From: Antilocapra americana
Taxonomy: Eukaryota; Chordata; Mammalia; Artiodactyla; Antilocapridae
DNA length: 64,000 nt
Direction: 5' to 3'
Assembly (NCBI GenBank): GCA_007570785.1
Contig: ML662449.1
Coordinates: 12,525,564 to 12,589,563 of the forward strand
This document shows, piece by piece, positions 12,322 through 25,534 of this stretch; within the stretch, counting starts at the first letter, position 1; each line of letters opens with the position of its first letter. Position numbers and translations under genes: made by a program. The notes under the pieces were generated by a model. The model saw only the letters and a program-made list of their open reading frames with translations. It made no database searches and had not been told where the DNA came from.

Positions 12322-12620
12322 GTCAGTCCTAAAGGAAGTCAACCCTGAAGGAATGAAGTTGAAGCTGAGGCTCCAGTACTTTGGCCACCTGATGGGAAGA
12401 GCTGACTCACTGGAAGAGACCCTGATGCTGGGGAAGAGTGAAGGCAGTGGAGAAGAGGATGGCAGAGGATGAGATGGCCTGATAGCATCACCAAACTCAA
12501 TGGATATAACTTTGAGCAAACTCCGGGAGATAGTCAGGAACAGGGGAACCTGGTGTGCTACAGTCCATGGGTTCACAAAGAGTCAGACATGACATAGCGA
12601 CTGAACAATAGCAACAAACA
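12322..12620 (+). mobile_element. BovB LINE 3' fragment, diverged
   Basis: The sense BovB 3' end reads TACTTTGGCCACCTGATGGG, GAGATGGCCTGATAGCATCA and ends GACATAGCGACTGAACAATA. It is 5' truncated and carries many changes from the other copies. Confidence 0.85.
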
Positions 12621-13129
12621 CAGAATTTAATGGGATTAAGTAGAATTTATGAAATTTTATTATATAATAGATTACAAACAGTGACCACTAAGCACATAAA
12701 TGCATTAACAGTATAAGGAATACTTTAACCAAGATTCCTATTTTTCAGAAGATTGTTAGGAGTCTAGTTCTTTAATTTACTCTTTGTCCTTTTGGTGGAT
12801 AGATAGTAGATAGCCAGGTCCTTTCTCCATATACTGCACATACTATTAGGATTGAGCTGCTTGGCTGGATTATTTAATGTGTTTTAAACACTATCCTTTG
12901 ATCATGGGACATAGGCCATGTTTAAATTTGGGGCTTTCCACTAACTCTCAAAGTCTTTAACAAACTATCTTTGATTCACCTGTGAAATAGAAGTAGTGGT
13001 AGCTTTTTGGAAAGGACTTTGAAGTTCTAAGAGGTGATTGTACTTGAAATAACAGTCTTTTGATTTGGTGGTAGGATTATGAATCTGTTTTCTCATTTCC
13101 ATTTTTTGTGGAATAAATAACTTATGAAG

Positions 13130-13190
13130 GAGAAGAAAGAGAAAGAGGGAAAAGGAAGAGAGCAGGAAAAAGAAGGAAAGAAAAAATAGG
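13130..13190. repeat. GA-rich purine tract
   Basis: About 60 bases are almost purely A and G (AGGAGAAGAAAGAGAAAGAG and similar). This is a low-complexity tract in intron 1. Confidence 0.8.
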
Positions 13191-13852
13191 CTCTCACAAA
13201 ATAGTAACCATGACCAGATAGCCCTAGTAACTTGTCCATATCACTTATAAAGATTCAAACTTACAAATGCAGTAGAGTAGTAATAAGAATACAGCTTCTT
13301 TTTTAAGGAAAAAAGTTGCTTTGCAAAAGGGCCATGTTACATTGACTTGAACATTATGACCATGATAAAGCCTATATTTCATTTTGGAGTGAATAATGAT
13401 GACGGTGATTAACAATAGTTTATAGAGTTACATGAAAATTCCGTCTATTACTTAAGCTCTGTTGATGGTTGCAGCATCAGGTTCCAGGTTATTCTGTTCA
13501 CCTTGTGCGTTGCAGATACTCATATTCCACCTCTCTGACTTCATCTCTTTCTCATGCTCATCTCTCCACTCTGCCACTGGCTCCATTTATCTTCCTTCTC
13601 CAGCTTTAGTAGAGCCCATTGCTCTTCCACATTTTTTTCTGCCATTTTTTATACTTACAAAGTGGATTTGGAATGAATTAAGTGCTTAAAAGAAGTGGCA
13701 TGTAAATGGCAGGTGTAGTACTTTTCCTATGTGTCTTACCTAGTTAGCTTCTTTTTATCTTTTCTTGCCCTTTTTATGGTATGTGTTCTAGTGGAGAGAT
13801 AGTGTATTGTATCATCTGGCATTCAGAGATAACTGACTTAATAGGATGGAAT

Positions 13853-13915
13853 ACTTTTTTTTTTACGTTATCGTGTTGGTTTTGCCATACATTGACATGA
13901 ATCCGCCATGTAGGA
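13853..13915 (-). mobile_element. Ruminant L1 3' end, short fragment
   Basis: The T-run followed by GTGTTGGTTTTGCCATACAT and TGACATGAATCCGCCATG is the antisense of the ruminant L1 3' UTR. The same wording occurs at 35170 and 58130. Confidence 0.75.
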
Positions 13916-15889
13916 AGTAGTGATAAACTCAGCCTCATAAGTTAACCCTGCATCCATCCAGAATCTGTACCTCTGCTAGCCTAGTGGATTTTCAAAAGCT
14001 GGTGTATGTTGTTGTCTTTTCTGAAAATGTCAAGCAATCAAGAACTTCATCATCATTGTAATAATAGTTCATCATAAATGGCCTTGGGGAAAAACTGTCT
14101 GGACTTCCATTGAACTTTTTTGACAGTGGAGAGGAAAGGAGAAAAAGATCAGTAACGTGATGAAGTTCTTTATAACTTCTTCCTTCCATAGAGTGAATTA
14201 TAAGGTGACTGGCGCTGATTTTTTTTTTGCTAGTTGTAGTGTTCAAGGTATCTGTCAGTTGCCTTAGTCTTCAGAAGGCACAGTTCAGTTTAATTTTACT
14301 TTTTAACAATTGGAGGTGTGTGGTTCTTCAGAACCTTGGAGTTGTACTCCTGGTTCTTGGCAGATACTATCCACAGTACTTAGTGTTCCTGTGGGTTTAC
14401 ACCAGATTTAATGAACTGCATGTACTGGAAACATTGAAAGCTGATTTTCTTTAATTTTAGACCACAGTTAACATAATGGAGTTTTCTTCAGATTGTCTCT
14501 CACTACCATACTTTAAATGTACCAAAGGACTAAAACACCCGAATTACAAAACTAGTTAAGTTTATCATTCATGAGAAAATGTGTGAACTGTGTCTTTTAT
14601 AAAGTATGAGCTGCTAACTAGAAACCACTGTCCTATAGACAGACTTCATGTATCTGAAAGCTTTTCAAATTTACTTACTGCTTTACTGTAATTTTCGTTT
14701 AAAGTAGGAAGATTCAGTCTCTGAATTAGTCCTGTCAGGTCCCTGAAGGGCTGTGAATTTTGAGGTAGACTCTTAAACTGTTCAGCAGAGAGCAGATCTG
14801 TGATGTCAGTGGTCCTAGATCTTTTTTAATTTCATCACCGACACTTCCTCAACAGAAAGTAAATCCCATTTTACTGAAGCTTCTTGATTGTATCTCTTTT
14901 AGAAATGGCACACTAGTTTATCTGCAGATAGTTGAGCTCTTGAAGGCCAGTCTTTTTAAGGCTTTCACCAGAATTTGCTTCCTGAGGCTGTCTTTTAAAT
15001 GGCTTCCAAAAAGGATTTGCTGCTTTTCCAAGCTGAGTAGGCTGTTAACAATTCAGTATGCCCCCTCATTCTCCTCCTACCTCTTAAATTGAAAGCGCCT
15101 TCATAGCACCTAGGTGCCCTGAGTCATCATGGCTAAATTCTAAAGAAGAATTGTCACATGGAAACACTCACCATGAAGTAAAATTGTCAGAAAAAACAAT
15201 CTGAGTCAGAGATCATTCATGGATCACAGTGATACAACTTAGAGGTTGTGGGCTTCATTTAAACCTATGAAGGTACTTTCATCTAAGTCTTTGTAGTAGG
15301 ACTTGTAAATTTCCAGGACTTGTTTATTCCCAGTTACGTTTTAATTGATTTGATTTTTATTATCTACTACGTGAAAAAGATATTACTATTTTTAATAAAC
15401 ATATATAAAAGGAGAAGCAATATGGTTCAGGATAAGAAGGTCTCTTGATTCAGGAGTCAAGAGATGTAGAGTTCTGGTCCATTTATTTGGGATATACCTC
15501 ACGTATTTCACTTAATGTCTTCGAGCCTTAGCTTCCTTTTCTTTACAAGGAAGGTCAGGAACTCTGTGAGAGCCCTCTTTGGAACCAACCCATGGCAATT
15601 GAAGGTAATAGCTAACGCTAAAATGGCCCTAGACTCCTTTTTGGTACAGCACTGTTAGCGCCTGTATGGGTGGCATTCTAGATGAAATCTGTCCTGTCAG
15701 CCTTAGAAGGTCCCCTCCAACTCCATGATTCCATGACTTCCCATAGGACATCTCCCTCTCCCAGTCTTTACTGTCTTTTTCACATGAGTGTCAGGGTTGA
15801 AACTCACTAGGTGAATTTTAGCATTCTTGTTCTTTGTAGTCAGAGATTGCATGTGTGTATTTCACACAGTACTGTAGACTGATGTTTAT

Positions 15890-16215
15890 ACCTGCCCAAA
15901 ATGCACCTCATCCACAGTATGACAGTGTTTGGAGGTAGAGCCTTTGGGATGTATTTAGGTCATGAGGGCAGAGCCCTCCTGAAGGACATGAGTACCTTGT
16001 AAATGACCCTGGAGGGATTTCGCGCTCCTTCTATCATGTGAGGACACAGCAAAGATTTGTGAATTAGGAAGTGGGCCCTTACCTGACATCAGATCTGCTA
16101 GTGCTTTAATCTTTTACTTCTTTGTCTCCAGAACTGTGAGAAATAAATCTCTGTTGTTGGTAAGCCATCCAGTCTATGGTATTCTGTTATAGCAACCCGA
16201 ATGGACTAAGGTATG
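15890..16215 (+). mobile_element. Old LTR-like repeat, MaLR type suspected
   Basis: The wording TTTGGAGGTAGAGCCTTTGG, ATGTGAGGACACAGC, CCAGAACTGTGAGAAATAAA and GTCTATGGTATTCTGTTATA is that of a common mammalian non-autonomous LTR family. No internal coding region is present. The family name is not certain. Confidence 0.45.
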
Positions 16216-16884
16216 TTGCACTATTAAGAAAAAATGATTGGAGAAAATTCATGGGTGCACTTAAAATTCCAGGTGAAGTGGAGCAAGTCAGAATGGTCAG
16301 TGATGACTTGATTGACTCATTTTAACTCCTAAGTGTTTCTTTGGCAAAAACCTCAAGTTAGTGAAGTTCATAGTAATGTTGTGTCTGTTTGGAGGGCACA
16401 TAATGAAGCAGAACGTATCCTAAATTGAGAGAGAAGAGGCCTGAGTTTTAGCTATGCAAACTATTTAACCTGGTTAGTATCTTCGTCTATGTAATGATAA
16501 CAGACCAGGGCTTCTTGGACATTAATACAGTGTGTGAATTATCTGGGGGTCATAATTAGGTGCATATCCTGATTTGGTAAGTCTGGATGGGCCTTGAGAT
16601 TTTGCATTTTTAACAGTCTCCCAGATGTGCTACTACTTATGCCATGTACCAGAGTTTGCTTTATGAAAGTGCTGTGATGGTATGAGGCTCTTTCTGCTGG
16701 ATCTTTAAATCTTTGCTTCTTTCTTTCCACCTGTTTCACATCATCCATTAAACTTTTTTTCTTTTTGTGAAACCTCTTGTTTTCCTAGACTCATTCCCTA
16801 TTTTCTCAAGCTAACAGCTTCTTTAGTTTTGCTGTTTTTCTTTCTCCAGAACCAACTTCATAGGTGGTCAGTCATTCAAGTTAG

Positions 16885-17095
16885 TACGTAGTATAATAGA
16901 ATAGAAAGAGGCTTTGATTTGAAGAAAATTGGATTCAGATTCCTCCCTCATTGGTTAGCAGCCTTATGTAGTTGACTCAGTTTACCTCTCAAAGGTTTGC
17001 ATATCTTCCAGATAGGGTTGTTGAAAGAAGTAAAAATTTTATGTAAAGCCCTCAGCACAGTGTTAAGCATTCAGTAGGTGCTCAAAACTCAGAAG
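16885..17095 (+). mobile_element. MIR-type SINE remnant
   Basis: Sense MIR wording: TTGAAAGAAGTAAAAATTTT, then GTAAAGCCCTCAGCACAGTG and ATTCAGTAGGTGCTCAAA. It is heavily diverged. Confidence 0.6.
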
Positions 17096-17763
17096 CTGTG
17101 TTTATTCTTATTGACATCCTGATTTGGTTTTGTAGAGGAGAAAAAAGCTGTGGAGATCGCTTACTATCTCTGTATCACTAAATCCAGTAACACTTGTCCA
17201 CCCGTTTATCTTACCTGACTTCTCAGCAGCATTTGATATTGTTGATACGTCCTACTTTTTGAAACATTCTTCCTCACTTCTAGGACACCATATACCTTAC
17301 ACCAGCACTGAAGGCTGTTGCTTTTTTAATGTCTTTCAGAAGCTGCTGCTAATCTTGTAGAAATCTAAATTTTGAATTCCACAAGGCTTAGTCTTAGATT
17401 TGGTTTTCTTCTCTTATTCTATACTCTTCCTAGGTAATTTCTTTTGTATGTTGAAGATTTCCAGGTCTTTATTTCCATCCCAAGCTCCAGACGTGTGTAT
17501 ACAGTTGTTTTCCATGGATGTCTCAAATGTAACTCAGATTCTCATGCTCAAACTGATGGGAACCTCAAGAATACTAGACTGTAGAAGTTTTTGAAGAACG
17601 AGTTATTACCCTTCAAAAAAGTTAATTTCCAGCAATGTACCCCTCCCCCCAATTTCTCTTTAGCAAGAAATAGTTTGTATATTAAAAGAATCATTTTAAA
17701 ATAATTAACAAAATAAATATTAAATAAATATTGTCAAAATAGAAGTTGACAATCAGAACTGTA

Positions 17764-18222
17764 ACAATAAACCTTTATTGAGCTGCTGCTTTGTACTAGG
17801 CACTTTGTTTCTTTCTCATAACAACTCATTGAGGTCAGTAGTAATATAGGTAATGTTAGATTAAAGTTAATACACTGTAATGTTTATAAGTAATTTACTG
17901 ATTTGGGTCTCAGTTTCCTCCTCTGTGAAACAGAGATGATATTATTATTTGTCTCTTAAGAACACTAACATCTCCTAAGAAGTAATTAAAGAATTAGTAT
18001 GTAAAAGTCTTTGAAAAATATTCCTGGCACTTAAGATAAGCACTGCATACATGTTAAAATTATTACTTATTAGTTATCTTAGGTTTACCGGAGAGTAAAC
18101 TGAGCCTCAGTGAAATTGGTTCAAGTCTCACACCTATTAAATGACAGTGCCAGGTATTGGCATAGACAGTCTGACTCCAGAACTCCCTTAACCCCACTGT
18201 TTCACTTCTCCTCAACCAGTAA
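17764..18222. mobile_element. Nested MIR SINE remnants
   Basis: About 17764-17880 (TATTGAGCTGCTGCTTTGTA) and about 18066-18222 (GAGAGTAAACTGAGCCTCAG, GTCTGACTCCAGAACTCCC) read as two parts of one antisense MIR. Between them, about 17881-18065 reads as a sense MIR (GGTCTCAGTTTCCTCCTCTG). Boundaries are approximate. Confidence 0.5.
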
Positions 18223-18367
18223 GAATTTATCTCATCCTTTTGCACACAGACTCTAAATTAATGGTCTCATTGTGATCATAAGAGAATTATAATTCATTTC
18301 AACACTCACACCTGGTGTTTGAAATAAAATATGCAAGTAAAATTTCACTTCAGTAAGATATGAGAGA

Positions 18368-18573
18368 GCTTCTCTGGTAGCTCAGTTGGTAAAGAATCTG
18401 CCTGCAATGCAGGAGATCCAGGTTTGATCCCTGGGTCAAGAAGATACCTTGGAGAAGGAAATGGCAACCCACTCCAGTATTCTTGCCTGGAGAATCCCAC
18501 GGACTGAGAAGCCTTGTGGGCTACAGTCTATGGGGTCGCAAGAATCGGACACAACTTAGTAATCCACCACCGA
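18368..18573 (+). mobile_element. Bov-tA SINE
   Basis: A full-looking copy with the head GCTTCTCTGGTAGCTCAGTT and body CCACTCCAGTATTCTTGCC, ending ACACAACTTAGTAATCC. TATGAGA occurs on both sides, possibly the target duplication. Confidence 0.92.
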
Positions 18574-19925
18574 GTTATGAGAAACACAAGGATATACATC
18601 TTAATTCCATTTTATTCCATGTGTATTTTTGTTGTTTCCCTTTTCTTGTTAGCAGTTAAGTCACCAAAATCCCCAGAAAGTGGAAGTCCTAATTCTGTAT
18701 TACTCTTATGTGATTTTAGTTGTCTTTTACTTATTCTATTAAATTCTCTCTGGCTGAAATTTTCAGAATGACTTGGAGGCTCAGTAACATGTTGTATCCA
18801 CATAGTATGCTTAAAATTAATAATTTCTATGATTTTGATTAACCTCTTGAAATTATGTAGTGATTTGTCTGTTTTCAGACGTCTAAGGTATTTCCCAAAG
18901 AATTTTCCTTTGAATTTTATCAGCTTTTCAAATAAGAGCTTTGATTTTAGCATTATGATATCTTTATATTACATTCTAGATGTAGTTGAATCTGCTTAGT
19001 TTATAAGCTTTAAAGTGCATCTGGTTATTATGTACAGTTTCTATAGCAGATTTGTTCCTCCCCACCACCATTACTTATTTCTTTTTTCCCATTGTTGATT
19101 TTTTATTCTTATTCCTTTGCAGTTTTTTTTTTTTTTTTACTTTGTGTTTCGACAGAATAAAGGCAGAAGATACAGAGTCTTTCATAGCCTTTGAACTTAG
19201 TATGGAGGTAGGGTGGGGTAGGAGGTTCTTGAGAAGGAATGGACTTTGAAAAACCAGAATCATCTATGGGGAAGAGTCTGTTTTTCTTGTTTTTGGAACT
19301 GAATTCTATGACCTAGTGTATTTACTTTGGGGAAACACTTAAAATGGTTATAATATCGGCTCTATTGTGACAGAAAACTCCATTGAAACTGGCTTAAGTG
19401 GGGACCAGCTGGGGGGACGATTTATAACGATTTGTGTAAACTGGTCCAGGATAGGTGTAGCATCAAGAATGGCTCCACCCATGGCTCAAAGTTGTCAAAA
19501 CTCAGTTTCTGTATGTTTCTTAGTATTGCTTCCTCAGTGTTAACTTTATTCTCCAGCCACGCATGAGCAAAAGATAACTTTAGTCCATTTAGCCCCTAAA
19601 TTCTTAATCTGAAAAAATTAACTATCTTTTTTCCCTAGAAGTCCCAGCAAAAGTCTTACTGTATCTCATGGATTCATACTTGTCCACTGCCCTTGTGGCT
19701 AAGGGAATGTGAAGTTCAGATTGTCTGGGACAGAGCCATGAGCCCAGCTTTTGAGTTTGAGGGTTAGTCAACTACATCAGACACACATAAACTATATGTA
19801 TTTACAAAAGGAGAATGAAGATATCATTATACCACCTGAAGGATGATTGATTGATTGTTGAGCAGTGGAGAACAGAGGTACTTTGTAGTATCTTCTCCAT
19901 TTTAAGAGTTAGCACTCAACTAGGA

Positions 19926-20129
19926 GGGCTTCCCTGGTGGCTCAGAAGGTAAAGCGTCTGCCTGCCATGTGGGAGACCTGGGTTTGATCCCTGGGTCAGG
20001 AAGATCCCCTGGAGAAGGAAATGGCAACCCACTCCAGTATTCTTGCCTAGAGAATCCCATGGACAGAGAAGCCTGGTAGTCTACAGTCCATGGTGTTGCA
20101 AAGAGTTGGACACGACTGAGCAACTCACT
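19926..20129 (+). mobile_element. Bov-tA SINE with perfect 13-bp duplication
   Basis: The head GGCTTCCCTGGTGGCTCAGA carries the A-box-like part and GGTTTGATCCC the B-box-like part. The element ends near GACTGAGCAACTCACT. CACTCAACTAGGA flanks it exactly at 19913-19925 and 20130-20142. Confidence 0.95.
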
Positions 20130-21477
20130 CACTCAACTAGGAAAGATCAGTTTGATTATTTTTTAATATAATATTTAGTGCTAATTTGAAATTTGTGTGA
20201 TTTCACTTCTAAATTACTATTTTAAAGCAGTATGTAAATGGGAATTGCTAGAATTTTCACCTTTGAAGAGCTTTGAGAATGTATCAAAATTTAAAATTTG
20301 GTGCTGTTTTAACAAATCATACTACTGATTTTCCTATTAGCTGTAGTAATCCAATTTGTTGATAGCTAGCTTTTATGAGATAAGGCATTGCCTTTATGGA
20401 TTAACACCTTTTTCTAGGTTAACACTTCTTAATGCCTTAAGCAGACTGGGCTCTTGGACCAAGAAGTTCATAAAGAACCATAAAATCAAAGATTCTCCTG
20501 GACACTCAGGGCCTTAGGGAGAGGAGGAGGAGTAAGGGGTTGTAAGGGACACTAGTAAAGGCATCACATATTGATTTCTCTGACTGATTTTAGTCTGAAA
20601 ATGAAAACTAGATTCTTATTGAAAAAATAATACTGTAGGATTACTCTTGCTTTTTAACATAAAAAATATGAAGTGGTAAATGTTATTTGCATTTCAGTCT
20701 CTAATACAATCATTTAGATACCTGCTTCTAGTTCTTAGGTTACATTAATGTGTATATGAATGAATATATCCATCCCTATAGAGCTTTAATATTCTATAGT
20801 CTCTAGGAAACGTTAGTTTTTTCTTTTAAATTTCTTGACATCATAGAAATATTTATGCTTTATCCACCAAATTAAAATGAAGACTCCAAAGGATCTAACG
20901 TAAATGTATATTTATCATCATCTTTTCCTTTATTATTAAGTGCTGCAGAATGAGGAAAACAGTTTTTATCTTGGGAGTTTTCAGCTTTAGTAGGAGATAG
21001 CATAAGCTCACACATACCTATATAATGCAAAGGTTTTATAAGAATAAGAGTTTAGGGGATAAGGAAAAATACTTGATTGGAAAAGGGATATCAAAATGGG
21101 TCTTGAAATATTAACAGAATTTCTTTTCAATTAAATAGTGGTAACATTAAAACAATTTACTGAGCGTTTGTCATATATTCAGTTTCATTTTTGTCAAAAA
21201 TATGTGGTGTATGTGACAGAGAGGGACAGCCATGGCACTTCATATTTGGAAGAAGTTGGAAAGAATTTGAAGTACAGTGAATTCAGAAGACACAGGGCTT
21301 AAAACTTAAAAATTGAAGTAATGGAGCTTATTGGGACACATCAATTGGGACCTTTCTGTTTCAGCCACCAAAATAACTCTTCCTAGTATAAATAAAAATT
21401 TGAGAATCATTTCTCACAAAAATTACATTGTTTCTCTGTAGGTAATCAATGATTTGAATCAAAACTAAATAGTACAT

Positions 21478-21532
21478 GACAGAAAACAACAAAATTCTAT
21501 AAAGCAATTATCCTTCAGTTAAAAAAAAGCTT
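21478..21532 (+). mobile_element. 55-bp L1 3'-end insertion with perfect duplication
   Basis: The sense ruminant L1 tail (AAAACAACAAAATTCTATAA, AGCAATTATCCTTCAGTT, A-run) is flanked by AATAGTACAT at 21468-21477 and 21533-21542. Confidence 0.8.
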
Positions 21533-23764
21533 AATAGTACATACATTGCTTTAGGGGTGCTATATTAATCTAACATTAGAGTCATTATTAAAGAAATCCC
21601 TGTGACTATATGGATCACCAATATTAGCACTTATAGACTGTATTCTATATCTTACAGAATCAGCAGTGTATCTGTTATACTTGGTTTTTATGTAGATACT
21701 AGTGCATTTTACAAATATAGGATGGTACATTTAAATAGATTTTCCACAATACAGTGTGACATTAAATGAGTGGTCTTAGAAAGTTTGTAAATAGTCTAAA
21801 TATTTACTGAAGAAAATTTTCATAAGAACAAAAAAGGGAATAATATATTTCATGAGCTATTAGACAAATTGAATATGATTTTAATTGCAGTTTATTGAAT
21901 TATATGAAAAAGAGCCCAGAGTAGTTTAAACATATAAGATCTGAATTTATGGTCTTCTGAGCCTAATATTTTTTTCATTGAATGTCAGGGGTAAATATTA
22001 AAGTGCCTGCATTTATGTTTCTCTACAAAAGATTGTTCTGACAGTAAGTTTAAGTCATTTTCACAATTTATTTGCTGTCTAAAAATTTCCCTTGACTTCA
22101 CATTTTGTTCTGAATGTCTTGGTTTCCTTCCTCCACCTACACAATATTGAAGGCAAGTGAATCAAGAGTTGCAAAGTAACAGTGAATTTGAGAACTCTGG
22201 CTTTTTTTTATTTCCCCAAACAAAATAAACCTTTATTATAAGGTTACTTTTTATTGATACCAAAAAAAGAGCTTTTTGGCAAGTGTTCAGTAAATGTGTG
22301 AATAACCTAATTGATTTAATGGAATGAATAGGAAGCTTTGCTATTTGTCTTTGAAGCTGCTTCGCTCAGTAAACACAGTGATAGACCAAATGCTGCATGG
22401 TCTAAGGTAAAAACAAAACCAAAAAACCCTTAAAGCCCTCCAAATGTATAGATCCAAAGAGCAAATTTCATGTCTATGTCACAGCCTTCTAAGAGAAAGA
22501 GCAGTATGTTAATTAAATCTTATTTCTGTTATGAAAAATAATCATGTTAATGTACATAAAAGTCAGTGTTTTGACCAATGTTAATATGTGAAAATATCAA
22601 TAGTGAAGCTTCACCTTAGGAATAGTAAACTGCATGAAATTCAAAGATAAGTGTGGAAATTTAAATATATATACTCTACAATAAAACTCCAATAAGGGAA
22701 GGAAGCATAATGAGGGCAAACAAATATAACAGCAAAATGTAGTTAAGAATTTTTTTAAACTCATTATAGATATTGTATTCAACTCAGTCTGTAAATTTTA
22801 GGTTAAAAGGTTGAAAATGTAAAGTTTTAGGAAATTTTAGATTAAAAGGTAAAATTTTAGGATATTTTTGAGGTCTGATGAAAAGATACTCTGTGATGGG
22901 AGAGGAATGATAAAGAAGTGTTGGTGGCAATTAAAATGTATACAGTACTTTTAAAAGTACATTTGGAATCTGATCACTTAGCCTTAAATGCACAGAAGTG
23001 TATCGTGCATCGGTTTATTTGCTTGTAAGACCATTAAATGATTAAAAGTAGGAAATCTCAGAAGAATTCTAAGGGGAGAAGGAGTTTTCTCTAATTTTAA
23101 GGACTTCTTTAAAATATTTCTCAATTGTTTTTGTCTCTATAATTTCTCTTACAGTGCCTGACCCATAGTAGGCACTTCATAAACTGAACTAATTGCAGTT
23201 TAAGAAATATCCGTACAAGACAGTATTATTTTGCTGGGCTTTAAAACAGTACTCTCCCCACCATCACCTACCATATGCACACACCTTTGTATCTCAGTTT
23301 TGGTACAAATAGGTTTTCAGTTTTGAATGTGAAGAAAACTGATATTTTTCATCTACCCAGTCTTAGCTTGAACTGAAATTACTTAAAAGGGAACTCAATT
23401 TAACATCATTCCTTCTTTTCAGGTGTCTGATGTGTATAGAATATGGATTCTAAATGATATGGTCGGAAAGAATCTGGTTTTATCTAAGATGACTGGGTGG
23501 AAAAAAAGCCACTAAACTAAGGTGGAGAACTGGTTTGGGAAATAGATTTCTTCTTGTCTAGTGGTCATTCCTAACAAATATAGTTAAAGGGAAGCTAAAT
23601 TGTGACTTTCAAATGGTTAACTGAGGCAATGACCTCGATTTTCCAGGTTAGTTCCAGTTTCAGGTACAAAATTCCTTTGACAACAAGGGAAAGAACTATG
23701 ATTAGCAAAACTGCGATTGTTGCAGTCGAAATCTGACTGGAAGCAGAGTTCAAGAAAGATAATT

Positions 23765-24037
23765 AGGAGACTCCCCTGGTAGTCCAGTGTTTAGGAGTCC
23801 TCCTGCCAGTGCAGGGGCCACAGGTTTGATCCCTGATCTGGGAAGATCCCACAGGCTGCCACAGAGCAGCTAAGCCCATGCGCCACCACTGCCGAAGCCT
23901 GTGCTCTGCCGCAAGAGAGGCCATGTCTGTGGGAAGCCTGGGCACCACAACAAGGAGTAGCCCCAGTCTCTGCAACTCGAGAGAGCCCACAACAACGAAG
24001 ACTCAGCGCAGTCAAGAATAAATAAACCTTTTTTTTA
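23765..24037 (+). mobile_element. CHR-type SINE (tRNA-Glu derived)
   Basis: The head ACTCCCCTGGTAGTCCAGTG is followed by GGTTTGATCCCTGATCTGGG, AGCAGCTAAGCCCATGCGCC and GAGAGAGCCCACAACAACGA. An AATAAATAAA tail then a T-run ends it. Confidence 0.85.
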
Positions 24038-24046
24038 AAGTTTTTT

Positions 24047-24325
24047 AAACTTATTTTTAATTAGAGGATAATTGCTTTACAATGTTGTGTTGGTTTCTGC
24101 TGTACTACATCAACGTGAATCATGTCCCTTTCCTCTTGAACCTCCCTCCCACATCCCACCCCATTCCCCCGCTCTGGGTTGTCACAGAGCACCAGGCTGA
24201 GCTGGGAAGGAGAGGGTGGGAAAAATTGAGAGTGGCATTGAAATGTATACATTACCACATGTAAAACAGACAGCCGGTGGGAAGTTGCTGTATAGCGGCA
24301 GGGAGCTCAGCCTGGTGCTCTATGA
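24047..24325. mobile_element. L1 3' end with inverted 5' part
   Basis: 24047-24203 is antisense L1 3' UTR (GAGGATAATTGCTTTACAAT, GTGTTGGTTTCTGC). 24204-24321 is sense-oriented L1 sequence (GAGAGGGTGGGAAAAATTGA, GCATTGAAATGTATACATTA). An 18-bp perfect inverted repeat, AGAGCACCAGGCTGAGCT at 24186-24203 against 24304-24321, bounds the flip. Confidence 0.75.
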
Positions 24326-25534
24326 GTATACTTTTAACACAAGGTTCCAGGAGGCATCTATTTCCAATTCAGCAGTGTTAATAACCTGACTTACTTAACA
24401 TTGTTTAGGAAACATTGCTGTGATTGGCCATAATCTACTAAAACATAGTCTCCCAACAAGTTTATACAGAATCATGGTCTCTGAAAACTTTTCAAACCAG
24501 CTCTTAATGGCTTGGGATTGGATGAGTTTTGTGCTTTTGTCTTCCCTTGTTTTGTTGTTACTGTTTAATAAATATCAGCAAAGGGTTATGTCACAGCCTG
24601 GGCTTTTGCAATATGCTTTAAGAGAATGTTTTTTCTGGTCTTGGTAATCTATCCATGATTGAAAAAATACAGTGTGAAGAGATTTTCTTTATTGTCAAGG
24701 TATAAAGAGGAATCATTAATTATTGTCATACTTTTTCTTTATGTGAAAACTGAATTTTTTTAAACTGAAGTTTTATATTTTATTGCACAAATATTAAACA
24801 TCGTAACTGACAAGTGATTTCTTTAGCTTCCTTCCGATCTTACCCCACTCAGCTCCTCATCCTCATAGGTAAACTCAACTGTAGTCAGGTTGTCCTGGTT
24901 CTCAGTAACCTAAAAATATGAAAACCCTATCCAACATCAGACATTCTTTTTGATCGGTTTTGGCCTGGCTAGTTTGAAATAGCTTAATAAGCATCCTTCA
25001 ACTTATATGCTGGCTAAGTCACTTCAGTTGTGTCTGATTCTTGTGTTAGCTTTATACACAGATTCTTATTTACATAGGTGTCTTCCAGAAACATGTATGA
25101 AAATGATCTCACATTTGCACATTACTGGTTTGTTCTTGACCCACGGACCTGAGGAAAAGGAGAGGTACAAACCCATTCCTGTATGGTGATCCCAGGGTCT
25201 TTTCCCTTAGGAAAGACTTCACCTGGGAGAAATTGAATAGTAACATACACAAATGCTCAGGGAGCCCACCAGACTTCTGTATTCATCAATATAAACTTTC
25301 ATAAATAAAGAGTAAAAAATTACCAAAGCACTGTGAAGAGAATCAGTAAGTAGAGAAAGGAGCCGTGCTGCTTGTGTCTTTGTGGGCTTTCTGTGGCTTA
25401 TGTCATCCATTTCATCATAATGCGTTGGTATGTATTTCCCTCTTCGTCTTCAGATCTCTTAATTAGTTTAATCTGTTAGAAAGATAACTCTTTCTTCAAG
25501 ATGACTTCTCAGGAATCCCTAAAATGATGTGTCT

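Noticed and set aside
18390..18440. tRNA-like sequences at the heads of Bov-tA and CHR elements
   Set aside because: They resemble tRNA-Glu because the SINEs derive from it. None folds as a complete tRNA gene, so no tRNA is called.
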